A DNA stretch of 64,000 bases from an uncultured Parvularculaceae bacterium (GCA_947259375.1 CAMYLZ010000022.1:124001-188000), one strand, 5' to 3'; positions 17,360 through 26,640 are shown, counted from the first letter of the stretch. Program-made: numbers and translations. The notes: a model not told the origin generated them from the sequence alone.

Positions 17360-19717
17360 GTGAAGATTACAGTCATCGGCGGCGGTCCCGGCGGCCTTTA
17401 TTTTGCATTGCTCTCGAAAAAGCGCATGCCGAATGCGCAAATCGACGTTTACGAACAAAACCGCTCTGACGACACTTTCGGTTTTGGCGTCGTGTTTTCC
17501 GACGAAACGCTCGACGAATTCTTTAACGCCGATCCTGAATCCTACGAGATGATCCGCTCTAATTTTGCGTATTGGAGCGACATCGTGATCGAGCGCGAAG
17601 ATGAGCGGACCGTGATCGGCGGCAATGGCTTCGCAGGGTGCTCTCGTAAAACGCTCCTGCAATTGCTGCAGAAACGTTGCCGTCAGGTTGGCGTGAAGCT
17701 TCATTATTCAGAAATGATCGATGTCGATACATTCGAACATCGCTTCGCTGACAGCGACCTCATAGTTCTCGCCAACGGCATTAATAGTCCAATGCGGGAA
17801 AAATACGCCGATGCATTCGGCGTCAAGTCGCAAACCCGGCCGAACTATTTTACCTGGCTCGGTTCCACGAAGCCGTTGGATGCGTTCACGTTTTTCTTTG
17901 AAAAGACCGAAAACGGGCATTTTTGCGCACATACCTATCAGTATGAAGATGGCTTTTCGACATGGGTGATCGAAACAACGCCTGAATGCTGGAAAGCAAG
18001 CGGCTTCGACCGGATGAGTGAAGAAGAAAGCGCACAATATCTCGAAACCGTGTTCGCTGATCGGCTCGACGGCCACAAGCTCATCACTAACCGTTCCGTC
18101 TGGCGCAATTTCCCCGTCATCACCTGCGAACGCTGGAGCCATGACAACATGGTCATGGTCGGCGACATCAAGGCGACGGCGCACTGGTCAATCGGTTCAG
18201 GCACGAAGCTCGCCATGGAATGCGCGATGTCGTTGTCGGATTGCATTGTCAATGCGCAAGGAAATGTCCTTGGCGCGCTCGAAAACTACGAAGAAGCGCG
18301 ACGCACACCGGTTGAAATAACCCAGCACAACGCCGCAGTTTCCTTGCGCTGGTTTGAGGACATGCCGATGCATTGGGACAAGGCGCAATATGAATTTGCA
18401 TTTTCGATCATGTCCCGCGCCAAGTCACTCACCTGGGACAATATCAAGCTGCGTGATGCGGCGTTTCTGGAAAAAGTCGAAAACGAATTTTACGAACGCT
18501 ATCGCACCAAGACCGGCCGCGACGTCGCCGCCGATCGTCCGACGCCGATGTTCACGCCGATTGATTTGCGCGGCCTTACCTTGGCGAACCGCGTCGCCAT
18601 GGCCCCGATGGCGCAATACTGTGCTGATCACGGCCGCCTAACGGACTGGCATTACACGCATTATCATGCGCGCGCGATTGGCGGCGCCGGCCTGATTTTC
18701 ACTGAAATGACTTGCCCGTCGGCGGATGCGCGTATCACGACCGGCTGCACCGGGCTTTGGAACGGCGACCAGGAGCAAGATTTTGCGCGTCTCGTCGACC
18801 TAATTCATAAAACGCCCGCTAAGATTGCGCTGCAACTTGGCCATGCTGGACGCAAGGGCTCGACAAAGACGCCTGCGGGCGGGATGGACATGCCGATGGA
18901 TGACGCCAACTGGCCGATTTTTTCAGCCTCGCCAATCCCTTATATCGACGGCGTTTCCCAAACACCCATTGAAATCGACCGCGTGCGAATGGACACGGTG
19001 CGCGACGAATTCGCTGCGGCGGCGAAGCGTGGCGCGCGCGCCGGCTTCGACATGCTCGAGCTGCATTGCGCGCATGGTTATCTTCTCGCGAGCTTTCTCT
19101 CGCCGCTCACAAACACCCGAACCGACGCCTATGGCGGCGATGCCGCGGCCCGCGCAAAATTCCCACTGGAAGTCTTCTCGGCGATGCGCGCCGTTTGGCC
19201 TGAAGATCGCCCCATGTCCGTGCGCCTGTCATCCAGTGACTGGGCCGAAGGCGGCCTGTCACTCGACGATCTTAAAACCATTGCCGCACTCTTCAAGGAT
19301 GCCGGCGTCGACATCATTCACTGCTCATCCGGCGAAACCGTCAAATGGCAAAAGCCCGTATATGGCCGCATGTGGCAGACGCCTTTTGCTGAATATGTCA
19401 AGCAACAGGTCGGCATCCCAACTATTGCGGTCGGCGACATCACCCTTCCTGAACAGGTCAACACGATCATTGCGGCCGATCGTGCAGATATTTGCGCCCT
19501 CGCGCGACCGCATTTGAATAATCCGTTTTTCACGCGGCAAGCCGCCGGCCATTACGGCGTAAAATCAGCCGCTGACGCCGCTTCTGGCTGGCCAGAGCAA
19601 TTGCGTTCCGGCGAATATCAGCTTTTCCGCGAGGCCGAAAAAGCGAATGAAAAAGCGCTCGAGCTTGCCCTCAAAGCGCGCCCCAACCGTCGCCATTATC
19701 AAAAAGCAGCCGACTAG
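17360..19717 (+). CDS. 2-aminobenzoyl-CoA monooxygenase/reductase-type fusion
   Basis: 785 aa two-domain flavoenzyme. Residues 1 to about 385 form a single-component FAD monooxygenase (GGGPGG near the start, GD motif in MVMVGDIKATAHWSIGSGTK). From about residue 394 the protein is an Old Yellow Enzyme-type FMN domain (TPIDLRGLTLANRVAMAPM, then HCAHGYLLASFLSPLTNTR). This architecture is that of the Azoarcus evansii 2-aminobenzoyl-CoA monooxygenase/reductase, which hydroxylates and then reduces the ring; databases often call it bifunctional salicylyl-CoA 5-hydroxylase/oxidoreductase. The start is GTG behind GGGAGGTAAAT; the overlapping ATG is followed at once by a stop. Whether the substrate is 2-aminobenzoyl-CoA or salicylyl-CoA needs testing; the RidA neighbour favours the amino compound. 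Confidence 0.85.
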   Translation: MKITVIGGGPGGLYFALLSKKRMPNAQIDVYEQNRSDDTFGFGVVFSDETLDEFFNADPESYEMIRSNFAYWSDIVIEREDERTVIGGNGFAGCSRKTLLQLLQKRCRQVGVKLHYSEMIDVDTFEHRFADSDLIVLANGINSPMREKYADAFGVKSQTRPNYFTWLGSTKPLDAFTFFFEKTENGHFCAHTYQYEDGFSTWVIETTPECWKASGFDRMSEEESAQYLETVFADRLDGHKLITNRSVWRNFPVITCERWSHDNMVMVGDIKATAHWSIGSGTKLAMECAMSLSDCIVNAQGNVLGALENYEEARRTPVEITQHNAAVSLRWFEDMPMHWDKAQYEFAFSIMSRAKSLTWDNIKLRDAAFLEKVENEFYERYRTKTGRDVAADRPTPMFTPIDLRGLTLANRVAMAPMAQYCADHGRLTDWHYTHYHARAIGGAGLIFTEMTCPSADARITTGCTGLWNGDQEQDFARLVDLIHKTPAKIALQLGHAGRKGSTKTPAGGMDMPMDDANWPIFSASPIPYIDGVSQTPIEIDRVRMDTVRDEFAAAAKRGARAGFDMLELHCAHGYLLASFLSPLTNTRTDAYGGDAAARAKFPLEVFSAMRAVWPEDRPMSVRLSSSDWAEGGLSLDDLKTIAALFKDAGVDIIHCSSGETVKWQKPVYGRMWQTPFAEYVKQQVGIPTIAVGDITLPEQVNTIIAADRADICALARPHLNNPFFTRQAAGHYGVKSAADAASGWPEQLRSGEYQLFREAEKANEKALELALKARPNRRHYQKAAD

Positions 19718-19740
19718 GATCGCCTCGCGCCTCAACAAAT

Positions 19741-19785
19741 GAAAAACGCCCGCCGGCGCATTGCAGGCGGACGTTTTGTTTCTCG
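19741..19785. terminator. Bidirectional terminator
   Basis: Inverted repeat 19745-19754 with 19766-19775 (AACGCCCGCC / GGCGGACGTT, one mismatch). TTTTGTTTCTC follows on the plus strand and a T-run on the minus strand, serving both the monooxygenase operon and the convergent symporter gene. Confidence 0.7.
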
Positions 19786-19815
19786 GCCACACTTCATGCA
19801 GCATGGCGCATCGGG

Positions 19816-21201
19816 TCAGCCAGGCAGGAACACGCCGACCAGGATCGACAAGATCGCGATCGGCGCCAAAAAGCGCACTGAAAAAAGCCACGCCTTGTGC
19901 AACAAAGGCGCCGTGCGCAATTCGCCAGCGCTAACCGCCTTGGGCACGATCCATCCAACGAGGAGAACAATCAGCAGACCATTGAGCGGCAACAAAACAC
20001 TAGCGATTGTGAAATCAACGAGATCAAAAAGCCCCTTATCCTTCATGATCGCCAGCGCTGTAACCGGACGAAAATCATGCAAGATATTGAACGACAATGC
20101 GATCACCGCACCGACCGCCCACGCACTCGCGCCAACGCAAATGGCCGCCTTCGGGCGCGAAACACCCCTGCCGACAAGCCAGGCGACAACCGGCTCCATC
20201 GTGCCGATGCCCGTGGTCAGCGCGGCAAAAAACAAAAGCAGAAAGAACCCAACGCCAACGAATGCGCCGCCCTGCATGTTTTCAAATGCGGTCGGCAGAG
20301 TCACGAAGATCAATCCCGGCCCCTGATTCACGTCAAGGCCGTTGACGAATACCAGCGGAAAAATGGCCAGCCCCGCCAGGATCGCAACGAGCGTGTCCGC
20401 CAGAACCACGCCGCCAGCCGTTTTGGTCAGTGACGCGCCATCGTCCAGATAAGAGCCAAATGTCATCAAGGCCCCGATACCGATGGCGAGTGAGAAAAAC
20501 GCCTGCCCCACGGCAAGAAGCACGAGCTCAACACTCATCTTGCTGAAATCGGGACTGAACAAGAACTCAACGCCCTTTTGGAATTCGCCATAGATCGCCG
20601 CATAAACGACAAGCCCTAACAGCATCAGGAACAGCAACGGCATGAAAATCTTCGCCGTCCGCTCAACGCCGGCATGAACGCCGCGGCCGACAATAAACGC
20701 AACACCGGCCATGAAGACCGCATGCCAGAACTGAAGTCGCAAGGGAGACGCCATCAACGCATCGAAATGATTGCTCATTGCGCCTGCGCCGCCGCTCAAC
20801 CCGCCAAGCGCGAGATACCGCGCCAGGTAATCGAGGATCCAACCGGAAACGATGCTGTAATAGGCGATGCCGACAAATGGAATGAAAACGCTCAACCCGC
20901 CGATGACCATCCAGCCCCGACTGGCGCCATGCGCCTTGATCAGCGTCGCCACTGACCGGACCGGCCCGCCGCGCCCTCGCCTGCCCGCCAGCAATTCCGC
21001 CATCATGATCGGCAATCCGATCAGCAAAACGGTCGCCATGTAAATCAACAAAAAAAGTCCGCCGCCGTTTTCTCCCGCGATAAAGGTGAAACGCCAGATA
21101 TTGCCGAGCCCCACCGCCGTGCCCGCTGCCGTCAGGACAAAAGCGAGATTTGACGACCAGCGGTCGCTGACGGCGGGCTTTGACGAATTCGTAGGGCTCA
21201 T
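19816..21201 (-). CDS. Sodium:amino-acid symporter, NSS family
   Basis: 461 aa inner-membrane symporter of the neurotransmitter:sodium symporter (LeuT) family. The first helix has GTAVGLGNIWRFTFIAGENGGG, the family signature with the unwound substrate/Na site. About 11-12 transmembrane segments follow. Bacterial members include the tryptophan transporter TnaT, so an aromatic amino-acid substrate fits the surrounding indole/aminobenzoyl genes, but specificity is not readable. I choose the ATG at 21201, just before this first helix; a longer in-frame start at 21321 would run into the divergent MarR gene. It shares an 86-bp promoter gap with that regulator. Confidence 0.88.
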   Translation of the reverse strand: MSPTNSSKPAVSDRWSSNLAFVLTAAGTAVGLGNIWRFTFIAGENGGGLFLLIYMATVLLIGLPIMMAELLAGRRGRGGPVRSVATLIKAHGASRGWMVIGGLSVFIPFVGIAYYSIVSGWILDYLARYLALGGLSGGAGAMSNHFDALMASPLRLQFWHAVFMAGVAFIVGRGVHAGVERTAKIFMPLLFLMLLGLVVYAAIYGEFQKGVEFLFSPDFSKMSVELVLLAVGQAFFSLAIGIGALMTFGSYLDDGASLTKTAGGVVLADTLVAILAGLAIFPLVFVNGLDVNQGPGLIFVTLPTAFENMQGGAFVGVGFFLLLFFAALTTGIGTMEPVVAWLVGRGVSRPKAAICVGASAWAVGAVIALSFNILHDFRPVTALAIMKDKGLFDLVDFTIASVLLPLNGLLIVLLVGWIVPKAVSAGELRTAPLLHKAWLFSVRFLAPIAILSILVGVFLPG

Positions 21202-21287
21202 TTTATACCTTTGCCGAAAATCAAGATAACAAAACCGTTTTATCAAGTCGCGCATCAAGCGCGCAATGAAAGTGAGGAGGCGCGGCG

Positions 21288-21785
21288 ATGACAAGAGCCA
21301 GATCTGTGTCCGCTGCTTCAAAGCGCGGACAAAAAGACGAAGAAATTTCTGACGAATGGCTTGAGGAGTTCATCCCGTACACTTTCTACCGGATCACGAG
21401 CAAACTGAACCTATTGTTGAGTGACAATTTGCGGGCCGTGAAAGTATCGAAAGGACGCTGGCGCGTCATGTCGGTCCTTTATCCGCACAAAAAACTGAGC
21501 ATCAATGAAATCGCAGACGCAACCATCATGAATCAGGCAACCGTCAGCCGGGTCATCAACCAAATGGAACGCGACAAGCTGGTCATCCGGGAAAACCCCG
21601 CCCATGACACGCGCATTTTCCTGATCAGCCTCAGCAAGACCGGACAGTCGCATTTCAAATCGCTCCACGCCAAAGCGAGCAAGCATGAAGGCATTGCGCT
21701 CGAAGGGCTCAAAGCGTCCGAATTGCGGCAACTGAAATCCTATCTGCAAAGAATCACGGACAATATCGAAGCGCAACTGAAGTAA
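21288..21785 (+). CDS. MarR-family regulator
   Basis: 165 aa winged-helix regulator with the MarR core: KLSINEIADATIMNQATVSR (recognition helix), then a wing with NPAHDTRIFLISLSKTG. An AGGAGG Shine-Dalgarno precedes the ATG. It diverges from the NSS symporter and is therefore likely to control it and itself, probably responding to an aromatic acid or CoA thioester. It and the second MarR gene at 27523 are the two candidates for binding the palindromes at 24176 and 24311. Confidence 0.88.
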   Translation: MTRARSVSAASKRGQKDEEISDEWLEEFIPYTFYRITSKLNLLLSDNLRAVKVSKGRWRVMSVLYPHKKLSINEIADATIMNQATVSRVINQMERDKLVIRENPAHDTRIFLISLSKTGQSHFKSLHAKASKHEGIALEGLKASELRQLKSYLQRITDNIEAQLK

Positions 21786-21794
21786 TCGCTAATT

Positions 21795-21821
21795 GGGGAC
21801 ACCGTAAAAAACGCTGTCCCC
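21795..21821. terminator. Possible hairpin between convergent genes
   Basis: Perfect 7-bp arms GGGGACA / TGTCCCC around a 13-base loop, between the ends of the MarR gene and the TonB receptor. Neither side has a good T-run, so intrinsic termination is uncertain. Confidence 0.4.
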
Positions 21822-21855
21822 GTTAAGCCTTTGCACCTCGCCGACGATCTCCCGC

Positions 21856-24102
21856 CTAGAATGATTTGCGGACAAGAACGCCATAGCTACGCGGCGGTAC
21901 GGCAATGTGCGAGACCGGGTCCTGCGCGCCATTGATAAAGATGTCCGACAACTCGACATCATTGGCGATGTTTCGCGCATATAACCGGATGTCCAAGCCT
22001 TCATTACGCAGGCTGAGGCTTAGATTGACCAGATCGCTCGACGGCGCCGTGGCGAAGTTGTCATTCGGCGAGCCGTCAAGAAGCAAAGGATTGAAATCGA
22101 TATCGAATTTGCCGCGATGCGTGTAGTCGATGCGGAATTCCCCGCCCCAATCCGCATTCAGGTCGAACGAATAGATCGCACCGAGATAGGCGGAGAAATC
22201 CGGAACATTGGGGATCGGATCACCGCTCCGGCCGCTGGCGCCAGGGCTTGATGGCTGGTCTTCCTTTAGCTCCGCATTGGTTATCGTGGCCGAGGCTACG
22301 AATTCGAGATTATCCGTAGGCTCAATGCTGCCCACAGCCTCAAGCCCGAGAATGCGCGCCCGGCCAGCATTGGTGAAGAACGAAAAGCCGGAATTGAAAT
22401 CCTGGTTCTGGATTTCCGACCAATTCATCCGGTATCCGGCAATTTCAAGCTTGGCCCGCCCGTCGGCGAAACTGGTCTTCGCGCCGACCTCATAAGAGGT
22501 TACATTGTCCGACTCGAAAGTGGGCGGAATGACAACGCCAGTAAAGCCCGGGCTGTTGACGCCGCCCTGCCGAAAGCCGGTCGCAGTTTCAAAATAGAGG
22601 GTTATATCGTCGGTCGGCTTGTATGATGCATTGGCGCGGTAGGTGACGCCGTCTTCATCGCCTTTCAACTCCAACGGGGCGAGCTCGTCGCCGGTGACGA
22701 AATCATGAATCACCTGCGCCTTGCTGTCGATCGACGCGCTAAAATAGCGCAGACCGCCAGTGACCGACAGCGAGTCCATAAGGTCGACCGTCACCTCCCC
22801 GAATATCGCTTCCTGGTCGCGCCGATCCAATAGCGTGCGACCGAAGAATGTGGCCCCGCCTGCAAAAAAGTCATTCGCCGGCCCGGCCGCGAAAGGCGCC
22901 AACGCCCGGCCGTCCGCATCGGTTGCGATCACCAATGAGGCGAAGTTCGCCTCTTCCCGCGAAAGAAATCCGCCGACGACGAAATTAACCGGACCATCAA
23001 GCGTGGAAGCGAACCGTAATTCCGACGTCCACAACTCCCGGTCCTGCGGCTGCTGCGTGAGAGCGGCTGCATTCACGCCAAAGAAGAAAAGAATGGGCGA
23101 CGAATCGAAAGCAAAATCAATTTCTCTATCATAAAGATTGGTTGTCGCCGTAACGACACCGAAATCCGTCGTCCATTCGGCAAGGCCGCTCAGAATATAA
23201 AGCTCTTCGTCCCAGGGGTTTCGCGTAAACTCCGTATTCACATAATCGCCGCCGAGAATAGGCTCGAGACCCGGCTCACCAGGCACGCCCGCGCCTAAAA
23301 CGCCTTCGGGCGTAAACCGGTTTGAGCCGCCGGATTCCACTGACTGATAGGTTCCGGTGGCCAGGAATTTGAGATTGTCCGTCGGCTCCACGGCAAAGTG
23401 CAGCCGCCCGCCATAGGTTTCTTCATCATTGATGTCTTTAATGCCAAGGCGCGGGTTGTCGACAAAGCCGCCGTCTTTTTGATACCAGGCCACGGCGCGC
23501 AAGCCGGCCACGCCCTCGACCAAGGGCGCATTGAACATACCGGCGAAATTATATCCGCCTTCACCGCCGCTGACATTCGACGCGCCCGCTTCAAGCCAGC
23601 CGCTCATCTCGTCGAGCTGCGGCTTATTGGTGATGAACCGGATTGTACCCGTCATGGAATTGGCGCCGTACAGCGTACCTTGCGGCCCCTTCAATACTTC
23701 CACCTGTTGAATATCATACAACTTGATGTCCGCATTGCGGCCGCCGCCATCTTGCTCGAACCGGCCGGTGATAACCGCTTCGTCATAATAGACCCCAACC
23801 GTGGCGTCTCCGGATGAATTGACGCCGCGAAGAATATACTCTTTGTCGCCCGGCCCCAGATCCTCGAAATTGAGACCCGCGACGGTCGGCGCGAAATCCG
23901 CAAAATCAAACGCGCCCAGCGAACGCAGATCATCCTCGCCAATGGCCTGGATTGTCTGCGGAATATCCGAGGCGTCTGTCGCGCCGCGCTTTGAAGCCGT
24001 GACAACAATCTCATCGTCCGCGTCTTGACCAAGCGCCGGCGTCGTTACCAAGGCGATTAACGCGCTTGACGCCCATAACGCCGCACTCCATGACTTTTGC
24101 AT
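21856..24102 (-). CDS. TonB-dependent receptor of the aromatic island
   Basis: 748 aa outer-membrane TonB-dependent receptor. A signal peptide ends TTPALGQ, followed by the TonB box DEIVVTASKRG, a plug with VEVLKGPQGTLYGANSMTGTI (split as VEVLKGPQGTLYG and ANSMTGTI) and a barrel ending in phenylalanine (GVLVRKSF). The ATG at 24102 follows GGAAGGAA and gives a proper signal peptide; an in-frame start seven codons upstream is less likely. It is a different receptor type from the maltodextrin one and resembles those of sphingomonads that import small aromatics or siderophores. It diverges from the CDGSH-cupin gene with shared palindromes between, linking it to the island. Confidence 0.88.
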   Translation of the reverse strand: MQKSWSAALWASSALIALVTTPALGQDADDEIVVTASKRGATDASDIPQTIQAIGEDDLRSLGAFDFADFAPTVAGLNFEDLGPGDKEYILRGVNSSGDATVGVYYDEAVITGRFEQDGGGRNADIKLYDIQQVEVLKGPQGTLYGANSMTGTIRFITNKPQLDEMSGWLEAGASNVSGGEGGYNFAGMFNAPLVEGVAGLRAVAWYQKDGGFVDNPRLGIKDINDEETYGGRLHFAVEPTDNLKFLATGTYQSVESGGSNRFTPEGVLGAGVPGEPGLEPILGGDYVNTEFTRNPWDEELYILSGLAEWTTDFGVVTATTNLYDREIDFAFDSSPILFFFGVNAAALTQQPQDRELWTSELRFASTLDGPVNFVVGGFLSREEANFASLVIATDADGRALAPFAAGPANDFFAGGATFFGRTLLDRRDQEAIFGEVTVDLMDSLSVTGGLRYFSASIDSKAQVIHDFVTGDELAPLELKGDEDGVTYRANASYKPTDDITLYFETATGFRQGGVNSPGFTGVVIPPTFESDNVTSYEVGAKTSFADGRAKLEIAGYRMNWSEIQNQDFNSGFSFFTNAGRARILGLEAVGSIEPTDNLEFVASATITNAELKEDQPSSPGASGRSGDPIPNVPDFSAYLGAIYSFDLNADWGGEFRIDYTHRGKFDIDFNPLLLDGSPNDNFATAPSSDLVNLSLSLRNEGLDIRLYARNIANDVELSDIFINGAQDPVSHIAVPPRSYGVLVRKSF

Positions 24103-24175
24103 AATAAATTCCTTCCCTACCACGCTTACGCGGACAATTCCCTGACGCGCCGGTTTCGAGGCCGGCCTCCCGATG

Positions 24176-24195
24176 GAATATGTTATTACATATTC
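24176..24195. promoter_or_regulatory. 20-bp palindrome, putative MarR operator 1
   Basis: GAATATGTTATTACATATTC, with perfect 8-bp arms, 73 bases upstream of the TonB receptor ATG. Its core ATATGTTATTACATAT differs by one base from the reverse complement of the site at 24311-24326. A weak minus-strand promoter (TTTCCA, 17 bases, TAACAT) overlaps it. Confidence 0.6.
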
Positions 24196-24254
24196 TTTTT
24201 TATGGAAATCGGTTTTGCAGTCGAATTGCGCCGTTCACAAAAAGGGGAGGCTTA

Positions 24255-24272
24255 TGTGACGGAATTGTCACA
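24255..24272. promoter_or_regulatory. TGTGAC-N6-GTCACA palindrome
   Basis: TGTGACGGAATTGTCACA, with perfect 6-bp arms, mid-way between the divergent receptor and CDGSH-cupin genes. It resembles a CRP half-site pair, but the spacing between TGTGA and TCACA is 8, not 6, so a standard CRP site is unlikely. Its binder is unknown. Confidence 0.4.
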
Positions 24273-24296
24273 GCGAAAAATCACTGTCGGCGCGTC

Positions 24297-24326
24297 TCGA
24301 CATTATTGATATATGTAATATCATAT
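24297..24326 (+). promoter_or_regulatory. CDGSH-cupin promoter with putative MarR operator 2
   Basis: TCGACA at 24297-24302, a 16-base spacer and TATCAT at 24319-24324. The palindrome ATATGTAATATCATAT (24311-24326) covers the -10 box. Its reverse complement matches the core of the site at 24176-24195 in 15 of 16 bases, so one regulator probably represses both divergent units. Confidence 0.55.
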
Positions 24327-24367
24327 GTTGTCGCTTGCGAGGCGCGCCGTTTAGAAAGAAACGCACA

Positions 24368-25420
24368 ATGAGCAAAGCTGAAATTGCCGGTAAGAAGCCC
24401 TGTTATCGCAGGTTGGAAAAAGGCCGCAAGTACCTTTGGTGCTCTTGCGGCCGCTCAAAAACGCAACCTTTCTGCGACGGCTCACACAAGGGAACCGATT
24501 ACATGCCTGTGCCCTACAGGGCGCAGGTTGAAGGTGAAGAAGTTCTGTTTTGCCTGTGCAAGCAGACCCGGACACCGCCATTCTGTGACGGATCGCACAA
24601 CAACCTGCCGGGCGCATATGAAAATGATGACCCCAACAGCGCGGCAAATCGGGCGATCGAGACTGTCGAACGCGCGCGAGACGCAAAAACCGCCTTGGAC
24701 GGCCAATGCTATATCTTCGCGCCTGATTGCGGCGCAGCCTCGGACCTCGGCGGCGCGCAGATTGTTCGCATAATTTCACATGAGCAAGGCGCTCAACACC
24801 AGTCATTGTTTCGAGCAACAATTGCGCCTGGCGCGTCATCTGTTTTTTCCCTCGGCGACCGCAACGGCATGCTATTTATTAGCGATGGTGAGGGGCGCAT
24901 CAATATCGGCGGACGCGTCTTCGATTTTTCAAACCTCGACAGCGTCCTTATCCGGCCGGGCGACGATTTCCGCATCGAGGCGACCGCAAGCGTAACGCTG
25001 TTCATCTCCGCCTGTCCGGCCATCGCCGCGCCGATCATCAAACCACAAATTGAAACAACATTCGATGACGAATATCCGGCGCGGATCGCAAAAGTCGATG
25101 CGGCTAAGCGCAATGAAATGGCCGACCGCTTCTTCCAGGTGCTGATCGATAAATCGATGGGGTCCGAAACCGCGACGCAGTTTATCGGGCACATTCCGCT
25201 GTCAAAAGCACAGCCGCACCGCCATCTCTACGAAGAAGCGTTGTTGATTCTCAGCGGCGAAGGCGTGATGTGGACCGAGACACGCAAAGCCGCCGTCAAA
25301 TCCGGCGACGTTATTTTCTTGCCGCAACGCGAATTGCACTCGCTTCAATGCACGGACCAAGCCGGCATGGATGTCGTTGGCGTCATCTATCCGGGCGATA
25401 ACCCGGCCGTGAACTACTAA
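24368..25420 (+). CDS. Double CDGSH iron-sulfur / double cupin fusion protein
   Basis: 350 aa. Two perfect CDGSH [2Fe-2S] motifs lie at the N-terminus (Cys25, Cys27, Cys36, His40 and Cys62, Cys64, Cys73, His77). Two cupin-like domains follow. The first (about 115-215) has no metal-binding histidines. The second (about 250-345) has a full HRHLYEE motif with the spaced Gly and a second motif ending PQRELH, so it should bind one metal. The ATG at 24368 is the first plausible start. It begins a unit with the aminotransferase 50 bases downstream. No function is established; a metal-dependent oxygenase acting on the island's aromatic substrate, fed by the iron-sulfur clusters, is one inference, and a sensor or storage role is another. 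Confidence 0.8.
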   Translation: MSKAEIAGKKPCYRRLEKGRKYLWCSCGRSKTQPFCDGSHKGTDYMPVPYRAQVEGEEVLFCLCKQTRTPPFCDGSHNNLPGAYENDDPNSAANRAIETVERARDAKTALDGQCYIFAPDCGAASDLGGAQIVRIISHEQGAQHQSLFRATIAPGASSVFSLGDRNGMLFISDGEGRINIGGRVFDFSNLDSVLIRPGDDFRIEATASVTLFISACPAIAAPIIKPQIETTFDDEYPARIAKVDAAKRNEMADRFFQVLIDKSMGSETATQFIGHIPLSKAQPHRHLYEEALLILSGEGVMWTETRKAAVKSGDVIFLPQRELHSLQCTDQAGMDVVGVIYPGDNPAVNY

Positions 25421-25470
25421 AAGCGCGCTTGGAAAAAGCGCGACGAATTCTTTAAGTCTGGAGAAACGAT

Positions 25471-26640
25471 ATGAAATGGCCCGCAACCCGCATCAGCGAC
25501 AGCTCTCCAAAAAGCTTCGGGATGTATGAAAAGGCCGCTGCGCTGGCTGAAAACGGCGCTGACATTATTCACCTTGAAGTGGGCCGTCCGAGCTTCGACA
25601 CGCCCGAATTCATCAAGGACGCAACAAAAAAAGCCCTTGACGACGGCATGGTCCATTATGGGGACTTCGCCGGCGAGCCGGCGTTGCGCGAAGAAGTTGT
25701 TCGAAAAGTCCGTAAAAAGAATGATCTCGACATTTCGCCCGACAATGTTCTCGTCACAAACGGACTGACGCATGCATCCTACGCCGTCATCATGGCGGCG
25801 ATCGACCCCGGCGACGAAGTTATTTTGCTGGAACCCTATTACCCGCAACACATCAACAAAATTGAACTTGCCGGCGGCAGGATCGTTAAAGCCGCCCTCA
25901 ATAAGAGCGACAATTTTACAATCGATCCGGAAGCGGTCGAAGCTGCAATAACACCAAAAACCAAGATGATCTGCCTCGTCAATCCGGCCAATCCGACGGG
26001 CCGCGTCTATTCGCGGAAAGAGCTGGAGGCGCTGGCGGATATCGCCATTCGCCATGACCTCCTGGTGCTATCCGATGAGGTGTATGAAGAGATCGTCTAT
26101 GACGGTAACATGCATATTTCCATTGCGTCTTTGCCGGGCATGTTCGAGCGCACTTTCAGCCTTTTTGCATTCACCAAAGCTTATGCGATGGATGGATGGC
26201 GCCTTGGCTTTATCGTCGCCGATGCGCGCTTTATGCCGGCGCTGAAAAAAATCACCGTCAACGACGTCGCGCATGTAAACGTCTTTATTCAGATGGGCGC
26301 GGCCGCGGCGCTGGCGCAAGGGGGAGAGGTCGTGCGCGAGATGGTCGCCGAAGACAAAAGGCGACGCGACCTCGTTTGCCAGCGACTCAATCAAATGTCA
26401 GGAATTCATTGCCCTGCATCCGAGGGCACGATTTATGCGTTCCCGGACATTACGACGACCGGCCTTAGCGCCCAGGAAATTGCCGACGGCTTGCTTGAAA
26501 ACGCGCATGTCGTTGTCGAGGCCGGCACGTTTTATGGAGATGCAGGAGAAGGCCATATCCGCGTTTGCTTCGGCGCCGAGCCTTACGAACGGATCGACGA
26601 AGCCCTTGATCGCATGGCGACCTATTTCTCTAATCTGTAA
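25471..26640 (+). CDS. Class I/II aminotransferase (PLP)
   Basis: 389 aa fold-type I aminotransferase. Characteristic segments are NPANPTGRVYS, LSDEVYEEIVYDG and FTKAYAMDGWRLGF with Lys236 as the likely Schiff-base lysine. GGAG precedes the ATG. It follows the CDGSH-cupin gene in the same direction. With an indolepyruvate oxidoreductase encoded close by, the simplest role is conversion of an aromatic amino acid to its 2-oxo acid (tryptophan to indole-3-pyruvate), with 2-oxoglutarate or pyruvate as acceptor. Substrate is inferred from context only. Confidence 0.85.
   Translation: MKWPATRISDSSPKSFGMYEKAAALAENGADIIHLEVGRPSFDTPEFIKDATKKALDDGMVHYGDFAGEPALREEVVRKVRKKNDLDISPDNVLVTNGLTHASYAVIMAAIDPGDEVILLEPYYPQHINKIELAGGRIVKAALNKSDNFTIDPEAVEAAITPKTKMICLVNPANPTGRVYSRKELEALADIAIRHDLLVLSDEVYEEIVYDGNMHISIASLPGMFERTFSLFAFTKAYAMDGWRLGFIVADARFMPALKKITVNDVAHVNVFIQMGAAAALAQGGEVVREMVAEDKRRRDLVCQRLNQMSGIHCPASEGTIYAFPDITTTGLSAQEIADGLLENAHVVVEAGTFYGDAGEGHIRVCFGAEPYERIDEALDRMATYFSNL

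Noticed and set aside
19739-20326. 195-codon plus-strand ORF antisense to the NSS symporter
   Set aside because: Low-complexity, polar translation opposite a well conserved transporter.
21201-21321. Longer NSS symporter with start at 21321
   Set aside because: It would overlap the divergent MarR start and add a basic, non-family extension before the first LeuT helix.
24255-24272. CRP site TGTGAC...GTCACA
   Set aside because: Spacing between TGTGA and TCACA is 8, not 6; kept as an unassigned palindrome only.
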